Source: Flavipsychrobacter sp. (GTDB lineage: Bacteria; Bacteroidota; Bacteroidia; Chitinophagales; Chitinophagaceae). From it: a DNA stretch of 5,395 bases. Below, in pieces: positions 1-4,637 of this stretch. The notes under the pieces are model-generated. The model was not told the origin of the DNA and made no database searches. It saw only the letters and a program-made list of their open reading frames with translations. Numbering within the stretch: position 1 is the stretch's first letter; every line of letters starts with the position of its first letter. The stretch lies in assembly GCA_021156265.1 (NCBI GenBank), contig JAJNBR010000217.1:1-5395 (forward strand), given 5' to 3'. A program made the translations under genes and the position numbers.

Positions 1-1701
1 CGCCTGCCGCAAGGCCAGTTTTTCAGCAGGTGTCAACTCGCGCTTCCAGCTGTTATCGTATGGCTTGAACTGGCCCGAGCTCATGATGCTTTCTGCAGGC
101 GCTTTGCCATCCATATATTTCGCCAGCACCTTAAAGGCTTCCGGCTTTTCTTTCTTCAGGATGAGCAGTGTGGCATTAGCCCCAGCCTTTACGGCAATAG
201 GCACACCACCACCAAGTTCAGCCCAGTGGCCGCCCAGCAGCAGGTTCTCTACCGGGGTATGGTAGTGGGCTATCTTGCTCTGCATATTAGCGCGGCCGGG
301 CTTGGCGCCCATCATGGTGCCGTTGCGGTTGCCTGTATATCGCCAGTGCGTAACAGGAGTAGCCACATCATAAAACAGGATGTGCTCTTTCAATCCCGGG
401 GCAAACTCCTTGTCCACGCGTTCTATCAGCACTTCGGCAATAGCCTCCTTCAGCTTTTTATAGGCTTCGCCGCGTACATAGTTACCGGCTTCGTCCTTTT
501 CGGTCTGCCACTCGCTGTTGTAATTCATAAGTGCAGGCATGAACAGGGTGAGCGTACCACGGCCTTCCGGCGCCAGCGATTTATCGCGCAGCGAAGGAGC
601 CAGTATACTGATCTCGCTGGTGAGCGGATCGCCGCTGGCATGTTGTCCGCGCGGCACTTTTTCGCTGGCCAGGTGCACCAGTTCTTCGTTAAAGCCCAGC
701 GCTTCGGTCGGGCAATCAAGCGCTATCGAAACAGTGACCGATGAGCTATACAGGTCGGCATCTTTCAGCTTCTGCTTCAGCGGAGACGGGATGGCAGACT
801 CAGGCAGCATCTTCTCATACAAGGCTTCCACATCGCAGGCGGCTATCACATACTTGCTTCGTACCTCATGTACCTCACCACGATGTTCAAAATACACGCC
901 TGTAGCTTTGTTGCCGTCCAGCAGCACGCGTTTCACTTTGCTCTTGTAAAAGATGTCGTTGCCATAGTAGTTCACTATATGCTCCAGCCATTCGGGTATC
1001 ACCTGCCCGCCACCCACCGGCGGACTTTGATAGTCGCCATAGTAGGCCCAGCCTATAGGCACCAGGCACGAGAGCAATTCGGTATCGGCAGAGAACACCT
1101 TGTGCAGGCGCTCGTCTTTGAAGAATTTATTGAGCCCTTTCTTCATACCCTTGTCGCCGGTATAGCCTATGTAGGGAATGAACGGGATGGCAAACTCCAG
1201 CAGCGGTATCTTATTGGCCATGCGCTCCCAAAAGTCCATGGTCTCTTCCGACCTGAATATCTTACTGAAATTATGGAACGACTTACCCAGCTTCTCGGCT
1301 GCCTTAAAGAAACGTATAATACCGTCTTTCTCGTGCGGGAACTCTGCTATCCACTGGTCGCGCAGCTCATTCGGGTTATTGGTCAGCAGGTAGTCGAAGC
1401 TTTCGCCTTTATACCGCCTGATGCGTTTCTGCGGCACTGCCTGCGGCCGGTCGCTACCCAGTATATCGAATATCTTGGCCGCCATGCCTCCCGGGTTGAG
1501 CTGGTTCAGCCAATGTATGGCCGTATCAAACCTGAAATCCTTTCTGCGGAAACCGGCAAGATAGCCACCTGCATGCGGTTCCTTTTCCAGCACGCATACC
1601 GAAAAACCGGCTTTACTTAGCAGGGCGCCGGAGGTAAGACCGCCCACACCTGCACCGATGATCACGATATCATAATACTCCCTGGGTTCCGGTTTACGCA
1701 T
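1..1701 (-). CDS. FAD-dependent oxidoreductase, phytoene desaturase / carotenoid isomerase / retinol saturase family (3' end outside window)
   Basis: The frame is open for 567 codons from the ATG at 1701-1699 to the left edge, with no stop. The N-terminus is a Rossmann FAD-binding fold: GAGVGG at residues 16-21 follows the strand YYDIVII, and E39 at the end of the second strand is the usual ribose-binding acid. HAGGYLAGF (43-51) and FDTAIHW (58-64) match the post-Rossmann region of CrtI-like enzymes. PPVGGGQVIPEWL (227-239) is the family's mid-protein motif, and LLGGHWAELGGGVPIAV (488-504) is the C-terminal FAD motif. The family desaturates, isomerises or saturates carotenoids and other polyenes, often at the membrane; the substrate cannot be read from sequence. 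At least 63 residues follow the C-terminal motif, more than in a typical CrtI of about 500 residues. It starts 15 bases after the ribE stop and has no obvious SD, so it is probably co-transcribed. Family assignment is firm; a specific crtI function is not. Confidence 0.9.
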   Translation of the reverse strand, partial: MRKPEPREYYDIVIIGAGVGGLTSGALLSKAGFSVCVLEKEPHAGGYLAGFRRKDFRFDTAIHWLNQLNPGGMAAKIFDILGSDRPQAVPQKRIRRYKGESFDYLLTNNPNELRDQWIAEFPHEKDGIIRFFKAAEKLGKSFHNFSKIFRSEETMDFWERMANKIPLLEFAIPFIPYIGYTGDKGMKKGLNKFFKDERLHKVFSADTELLSCLVPIGWAYYGDYQSPPVGGGQVIPEWLEHIVNYYGNDIFYKSKVKRVLLDGNKATGVYFEHRGEVHEVRSKYVIAACDVEALYEKMLPESAIPSPLKQKLKDADLYSSSVTVSIALDCPTEALGFNEELVHLASEKVPRGQHASGDPLTSEISILAPSLRDKSLAPEGRGTLTLFMPALMNYNSEWQTEKDEAGNYVRGEAYKKLKEAIAEVLIERVDKEFAPGLKEHILFYDVATPVTHWRYTGNRNGTMMGAKPGRANMQSKIAHYHTPVENLLLGGHWAELGGGVPIAVKAGANATLLILKKEKPEAFKVLAKYMDGKAPAESIMSSGQFKPYDNSWKRELTPAEKLALRQA

Positions 1702-1716
1702 AATATTGGTCGGGAA

Positions 1717-2316
1717 TTAGATAAGGGCTTTTTGAACGTTCTGCTGACGCAGGAAATATTTGCCAAGAATATCAAATTCAATGTTGATGATATCGCCCGG
1801 CTGTATCGCATGAAAATTAGTATGCTCGTAGGTATAGGGAATGATGGTAACGGTAAGCTCATCGTCGGAAACGTTGAATACCGTGAGACTAACGCCGTTC
1901 AGGCACACAGAGCCTTTCTCCACCACCAGCGAGGCAAACTGCTCCGGGAACCGGAAACGAAACAGCCAGCTGCCATCCAGCGCTTCCCGCGCGGTGCAGC
2001 TTGCAGTAGCATCTACATGCCCCTGCACAAAATGTCCGTCCAGCCTGTCGCCTACACGCAGCGAGCGCTCCAGGTTCACTTTGTCGCCGGCTTTCCACCC
2101 GCCGAGGTTGGTTTTGGCCAGGGTCTCGGCCACAGCCGTCACCCTATACAGGCTGCCTTTTATATCGGTCACCGTCAGGCAAACACCGTTGTGTGCCACC
2201 GACTGGTCAACCTTCAGCTCACCGGTGAACGGACACTCAATAATGAAATCAACATTAGACCCTGAAGGAATGACCTCCCTGATAGTGCCTAAAGCCTCAA
2301 CTATACCTGTAAACAT
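1717..2316 (-). CDS. ribE: Riboflavin synthase, alpha subunit
   Basis: This 199-residue protein matches the usual length of about 200-215 residues. The enzyme converts two molecules of 6,7-dimethyl-8-ribityllumazine into riboflavin and a pyrimidine that is recycled, the last step of riboflavin synthesis in the cytoplasm. The hallmark N-terminus MFTGIVEALG fixes the start. Two tandem lumazine-binding barrels are visible: the first has HNGVCLTVTD (42-51) and the second LNGVSLTVFN (139-148). The linker NLERSLRVGDRLDGHFVQGH (81-100) is strongly conserved in the family. The C-terminal helix is present (DILGKYFLR, 182-190). The start lies 4 bases after the lipoprotein stop and the stop lies 15 bases before the flavoprotein start, so the three genes look like one operon. 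No other rib gene and no FMN riboswitch is visible; expression probably depends on the promoter upstream of the lipoprotein. The symbol ribE follows current usage; E. coli calls it ribC. Confidence 0.97.
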   Translation of the reverse strand: MFTGIVEALGTIREVIPSGSNVDFIIECPFTGELKVDQSVAHNGVCLTVTDIKGSLYRVTAVAETLAKTNLGGWKAGDKVNLERSLRVGDRLDGHFVQGHVDATASCTAREALDGSWLFRFRFPEQFASLVVEKGSVCLNGVSLTVFNVSDDELTVTIIPYTYEHTNFHAIQPGDIINIEFDILGKYFLRQQNVQKALI

Positions 2317-2320
2317 TATG

Positions 2321-2881
2321 CTATTGCTTAATGGCTGTGCCGTTGTAAAAAACCACTTTGCTGCCGGTATCGGTCCTTATGGTAAAATTCACCTTCAGCC
2401 GCTTGGGGTCGTTGCGGTCTTTCATCATAAAGCCCGACAAAGTATCCGTAGGCCTGCAGAATAGCTGGCCGGCCCTGATGATGGTATCGGCGCCAAACAG
2501 CGAATCGGCCGTTGCCTTGTAAAAGCGGTCGGCGGTAAAGTTCATCCTTATATTGCAGGTCTTCCATTCCACCGTCAGTTGCGAGTGGCTGTCTGTCCCC
2601 CTTTTGCTGATAGTAAGCGTATCCGTCTGCGCCCGTGAAAAGATGAAGTCTTCAGAATAATAGACACTGTCCGACAGGATATAGGTACCGGCAAATACCG
2701 AATCGGGGTAAAAGCAGGTGCTGTTGTCGGGCTTGCCGGGGAAATTCCAGTTATAGTTGACCGCTTCCGGGTCGTTGCAATAGCTGTTAGGCAGATCGGC
2801 AACGCCTATCTTATCCTCATACTTTTTACAAGCCACTACGGCCAATGTTGCTGCTAATACAAAAATCCCGATCCTGCGCAT
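2321..2881 (-). CDS. Small secreted lipoprotein of unknown function
   Basis: The protein has 186 residues and I do not recognise a named family. It begins with a lipoprotein signal peptide: basic MRR, a hydrophobic core, and a lipobox ending VVAC with the lipidated cysteine at residue 18. Export and membrane anchoring are therefore likely, but the KKYEDK that follows does not clearly settle inner-membrane, periplasmic or surface location. Residues 35-58 contain a C-x-DPEAVNYN...DNSTCFYP pattern (Cys35 and Cys56). It resembles one copy of the Asp/Asn-rich, cysteine-flanked repeats common in Bacteroidota surface proteins. The rest is rich in Thr, Ser, Asp and aromatic residues in alternating patterns, suggesting a beta-sandwich or lipocalin-like fold; further cysteines lie at 109 and 142. 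It is probably the first gene of a unit with ribE and the flavoprotein. The ATG is chosen because it gives a complete signal peptide and lies 27 bases from a TAnnTTTG element. Confidence 0.8.
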   Translation of the reverse strand: MRRIGIFVLAATLAVVACKKYEDKIGVADLPNSYCNDPEAVNYNWNFPGKPDNSTCFYPDSVFAGTYILSDSVYYSEDFIFSRAQTDTLTISKRGTDSHSQLTVEWKTCNIRMNFTADRFYKATADSLFGADTIIRAGQLFCRPTDTLSGFMMKDRNDPKRLKVNFTIRTDTGSKVVFYNGTAIKQ

Positions 2882-2907
2882 ATCTCTGTAAACGTGTATT
2901 ATACCTT

Positions 2908-2940
2908 CAAAATTATTCAGTTTAAACAGTTTAGCCTAAA
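2908..2940 (-). promoter_or_regulatory. Candidate promoter for the lipoprotein-ribE-flavoprotein unit
   Basis: On the minus strand TAATTTTG (2915-2908) matches the Bacteroidota -7 consensus TAnnTTTG exactly. TTTA (2940-2937) is a one-mismatch -33 element, 21 bases upstream. Transcription would start near 2901-2903, giving a leader of about 20 bases without an SD. The -33 element is the weaker half of the call. Confidence 0.6.
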
Positions 2941-2943
2941 AAC

Positions 2944-2974
2944 TTTGGTCAAATCACAAAAAATACTACCTTTG
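2944..2974 (+). promoter_or_regulatory. Promoter for rpsU (and possibly xerC-hpf by readthrough)
   Basis: TTTG at 2944-2947 and TACCTTTG at 2967-2974 both match the Bacteroidota primary sigma factor consensus (TTTG and TAnnTTTG) exactly, with 19 bases between them. Transcription should start near 2980, leaving a leader of about 30 bases that contains the SD sequence. A short stem is possible between TACC (2986-2989) and GGTA (2998-3001), which would cover part of the SD. It is only 4 bp and probably weak. Confidence 0.82.
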
Positions 2975-2989
2975 CAATCCTATTTTACC

Positions 2990-3000
2990 AAAAAGGGGGT
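2990..3000 (+). promoter_or_regulatory. Strong Shine-Dalgarno sequence of rpsU
   Basis: The sequence AAAAAGGGGGT compares with AGAAAGGAGGT, the perfect complement of a 16S 3' end. Nine of 11 bases are identical and one change (A to G) still allows a G-U pair. It lies 9 bases before the rpsU ATG, a good distance. Bacteroidota genes usually lack SD sequences, and no comparable one precedes xerC, hpf, ribE, the flavoprotein or the beta-propeller gene here. This site fixes the rpsU start at 3010. Confidence 0.85.
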
Positions 3001-3009
3001 ATATAAGTT

Positions 3010-3207
3010 ATGCTGATCATCGATTCAAAAGATTGCGAAAATATTGATAAGGCGCTGAAGAAGTACAAGAAGAAGTACGAAAAATCTCGCACCCTGAACC
3101 AGCTGCGTGAGCGTCAATCATTCACTAAACCATCTGTTAGGCGCCGTACGCAAGTGCTGAAAGCTATTTATCGTCAACAACTTGCATCTGGCAAGCTGGA
3201 AGATTAA
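3010..3207 (+). CDS. rpsU: 30S ribosomal protein bS21
   Basis: This 65-residue, very basic protein belongs to the bS21 family of small-subunit proteins, which sit on the 30S platform near the 3' end of 16S rRNA. The sequence begins MLIIDSKDCENIDKALKKYK, and the central run KKYEKSRTLNQLRERQSF (21-38) and KPSVRRRTQ (40-48) are typical of the helical bS21 fold. The C-terminal tail (about 49-65) is of the kind found in Bacteroidota. In Flavobacterium johnsoniae bS21, with bS18 and bS6, holds the anti-SD out of reach, so bS21 determines whether SD sequences matter. The gene has its own promoter and an SD and is followed by a large hairpin, so it can be regulated apart from its downstream neighbours. 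It ends with two in-frame stops, TAA then TAG (3205-3210). Confidence 0.96.
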   Translation: MLIIDSKDCENIDKALKKYKKKYEKSRTLNQLRERQSFTKPSVRRRTQVLKAIYRQQLASGKLED

Positions 3208-3239
3208 TAGCCGCTTTAACATTTCTTATAGGAAATATC

Positions 3240-3270
3240 TTGTGCCTGGTGTTGTAAATCATTATATTTA
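3240..3270 (+). promoter_or_regulatory. Weak candidate promoter for xerC inside the inverted repeat
   Basis: TTG (3240-3242) and TATATTTA (3263-3270) are 20 bases apart; the second matches TAnnTTTG at all but the last base. Transcription would start around 3275-3278, inside the right arm of the hairpin, giving a leader of only about 10 bases that could not form the hairpin. The match is imperfect and AT-rich sequence yields such matches by chance, so this is tentative. Confidence 0.35.
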
Positions 3271-3287
3271 CAACACCAGGCTTTCTT
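3244..3287 (+). terminator. Perfect 16-bp inverted repeat, probable intrinsic terminator or attenuator after rpsU
   Basis: The left arm GCCTGGTGTTGTAAAT (3244-3259) is perfectly complementary to the right arm at 3266-3281, with the 6-base loop CATTAT (3260-3265). TTTCTT (3282-3287) follows and then the xerC ATG. The GC-rich base and short U-rich tail fit a rho-independent terminator for rpsU. The tail is interrupted by a C, so termination may be partial and allow readthrough into xerC-hpf. Because the stem ends six bases before the start codon, it would also hinder ribosome loading on readthrough mRNA. Confidence 0.8.
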
Positions 3288-4178
3288 ATGATCGGAGACC
3301 GGATTACCGACTTTATACAATACGTGAGGTTCGAGAAAAGATTTTCCCGTCATACGCGTAATTCATACCAAAAAGACCTGGAACAGTTCCGGGATTTCGC
3401 CCTCGAACAGTTCAGTATAGATTCGGCAAACAGCATCTCTCATTTTCATATCCGGAGCTGGCTCGCGGCCTTAAAAGACCAGAAACAGTCGCCCCGCACT
3501 ATTAACCGGAAGCTGTCCAGCCTCAATTCATTTTACAAGTACATGCTTCGCCAGCAAACAGTGGAAAAGAACCCTGTGAGGCAATTACATGCCCTGAAGC
3601 TGCCGGAGCGCCTGCCTACCTATATGAAGGAGCAGGAAACCCAGCACTTGCTGGAGGAACTCCAGTTTGACGAGGGCTTTACGGGTTTTACCGATCGCCT
3701 TATTTGCGAGCTGTTTTACCAGACCGGTATGCGCCGCCAGGAGCTGCTGCAACTACAGGAAACAGACGTAGAATGGGGCCTGAACCAGCTGCGTGTACTA
3801 GGCAAGGGCAACAAGGAAAGGCTGATACCGGTGCATCCCGTATTGCTGGATGAGCTAAAGGCCTATATCGGCGAGAAAAAGGTCATGGCATTACCTGACA
3901 ACGGTCATTTGCTGGTGCTGGAAAATGGTGAACCTTTATATCCCATGTACATTTATCGAACAGTTAAAAAATACCTCTCTATAGCAACAACTCTAAAGAA
4001 AAAAAGTCCGCACGTACTGCGGCACACCTTTGCCACCCACCTGCTGAACAATGGCGCCAATATACAGGCCATCAAAGATCTTCTTGGCCATAGCAGCCTT
4101 GCCGCTACGCAGGTGTATACGCATAACAACATTTCAAGGTTGAAAGAGATTCACAAGCAGAATCATCCGCGAGGATGA
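3288..4178 (+). CDS. xerC: Xer-family tyrosine site-specific recombinase
   Basis: At 296 residues this matches the XerC/XerD length. These enzymes cut and rejoin DNA through a 3'-phosphotyrosine bond; the classical pair resolves chromosome dimers at dif near the replication terminus. The N-terminal SAM-like core-binding domain covers about residues 1-90 (RFSRHTRNSYQKDLEQF, 18-34; INRKLSSLNSFYKYM, 72-86). The catalytic domain follows with a complete active site: R149 in TGMRRQEL, K173 in GKGNKER, H242 and R245 in HVLRHTFATHLL, H268 in LLGHSS, and the nucleophile Y277 in TQVYTHN. The enzyme should be active. No DNA cargo or attachment site suggests a mobile-element integrase, and its place between two ribosome-related genes suits a housekeeping copy. 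Whether it plays the XerC or XerD role, or another inversion role, cannot be told from this window. The start has no SD, and hpf begins 31 bases after the stop. Confidence 0.92.
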   Translation: MIGDRITDFIQYVRFEKRFSRHTRNSYQKDLEQFRDFALEQFSIDSANSISHFHIRSWLAALKDQKQSPRTINRKLSSLNSFYKYMLRQQTVEKNPVRQLHALKLPERLPTYMKEQETQHLLEELQFDEGFTGFTDRLICELFYQTGMRRQELLQLQETDVEWGLNQLRVLGKGNKERLIPVHPVLLDELKAYIGEKKVMALPDNGHLLVLENGEPLYPMYIYRTVKKYLSIATTLKKKSPHVLRHTFATHLLNNGANIQAIKDLLGHSSLAATQVYTHNNISRLKEIHKQNHPRG

Positions 4179-4179
4179 T
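4162..4179 (+). other. Small perfect hairpin with GCGA tetraloop across the xerC stop codon
   Basis: ATCATCC (4162-4168) and GGATGAT (4173-4179) are perfectly complementary and flank GCGA (4169-4172), a GNRA-type tetraloop closed by a C-G pair. The stem contains the last xerC codons and the TGA stop (4176-4178). No T-run follows, so it is not a terminator. It could mark an RNA-processing or stability boundary between xerC and hpf, or be chance. Confidence 0.5.
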
Positions 4180-4209
4180 GATTAGTTAACCATAAAAAAC
4201 TGAGACTTT

Positions 4210-4509
4210 ATGAACGTGCAAATCCAGACTGTGCACTTCGATGCCGACTCGAAACTGATAGACCATGTCAATAAAAAGATCGACAAGCTGCGAACGTTCC
4301 AGGACAATATCGTGAGCGTTGAGGTTTTCCTGAAGCTGGAGAACGTAGCGCACCAGATAAAAGATAAGGTAGCCGAGATCAAAGTAAATATCCCCCGACA
4401 TTCGTTATTTGTAAAACACCAGACAAAAACCTTTGAAGAATCATTTGATGTTGCTTTTGACTCAATGGTAACCCGCCTGAAACGCCAGAAAGAGAAAATG
4501 ATGGCGTAG
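4210..4509 (+). CDS. hpf: Ribosome hibernation promoting factor, short form (HPF/RaiA, S30EA family)
   Basis: This 99-residue protein is the short single-domain form, lacking the C-terminal dimerisation domain of long HPF. Family members bind the 30S decoding channel when growth stops, blocking mRNA and tRNA sites and protecting idle ribosomes. The sequence starts MNVQIQTVHFDADSKLIDHV, matching the first strand and helix. KIDKLRTF (23-30), the strand VSVEVFLKLEN (35-45) and AEIKVNIPRHSLFVKH (55-70) follow the beta-alpha-beta-beta-beta-alpha order. The final helix FEESFDVAFDSMVTRLKRQK (75-94) is the conserved S30EA helix, rich in basic residues. It follows xerC by 31 bases with neither a promoter nor an SD visible in the gap, so it is probably transcribed with xerC and perhaps rpsU. 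A strong terminator closes the unit downstream. HPF and YfiA/RaiA cannot be told apart reliably by sequence, so the family call is firmer than the symbol. Confidence 0.94.
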   Translation: MNVQIQTVHFDADSKLIDHVNKKIDKLRTFQDNIVSVEVFLKLENVAHQIKDKVAEIKVNIPRHSLFVKHQTKTFEESFDVAFDSMVTRLKRQKEKMMA

Positions 4510-4529
4510 GCTTCAAACCAAAAGCAAAA

Positions 4530-4569
4530 AAATCCGGTCTTTTACCCAAAAAGGACCGGATTTATTTTT
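4530..4569 (+). terminator. Intrinsic terminator after hpf
   Basis: AAATCCGGTC (4530-4539) pairs perfectly with GACCGGATTT (4554-4563). TTTT (4540-4543) can extend the stem against the A-run at 4548-4552, with one G bulged. TTTATTTTT (4561-4569) forms the U-rich tail, and the A-run at 4526-4532 mirrors it, so the site may work in both directions. It separates the rpsU-xerC-hpf block from the next gene. Confidence 0.9.
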
Positions 4570-4578
4570 CGGGGCATA

Positions 4579-4608
4579 TTGCAATAGAAAACCAAAAACC
4601 CTATTTTG
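4579..4608 (+). promoter_or_regulatory. Candidate promoter for the beta-propeller lipoprotein gene
   Basis: TTG (4579-4581) and TATTTTG (4602-4608) are 20 bases apart. The second resembles TAnnTTTG but is one base short between TA and TTTG. Transcription would start near 4614, leaving a leader of about 24 bases. A promoter is expected here because a terminator lies just upstream. Confidence 0.5.
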
Positions 4609-4637
4609 CATAACTTAAATACCATAATTTCCGAATC

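Noticed and set aside
226..1620. Long plus-strand open frames (226-744, 539-949, 868-1620)
   Set aside because: They lie antisense to the flavoprotein gene, whose minus-strand frame carries clear FAD motifs throughout. Their translations show no recognisable domain, and GC-rich third positions explain such frames.
1732..2464. Plus-strand open frames antisense to ribE and the lipoprotein
   Set aside because: The minus strand encodes an unmistakable riboflavin synthase and a lipoprotein with a signal peptide; the plus-strand translations have no family features.
2898..2905. GGTATAAT on the minus strand, resembling an E. coli sigma-70 -10 box
   Set aside because: The window's promoters follow the Bacteroidota TAnnTTTG pattern, and an exact match to that lies only three bases upstream; no convincing -35 accompanies the TATAAT.
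3205..3210. Tandem stop codons TAA TAG at the end of rpsU
   Set aside because: Real, but common in highly expressed genes and not informative alone.
3221..3236. Short inverted repeat ATTTC...GAAAT between rpsU and xerC
   Set aside because: Only five A/T-rich base pairs plus a possible wobble pair; too weak next to the perfect 16-bp stem that follows.
3288..4178. Recombinase as the integrase of a mobile element
   Set aside because: The length and motifs fit housekeeping Xer proteins, and there are no flanking tRNA, direct repeats or cargo genes; the neighbours are ribosomal.
4182..4401. Minus-strand open frames opposite hpf
   Set aside because: They are the complement of a well-supported hpf gene and have no promoter or independent coding signal.
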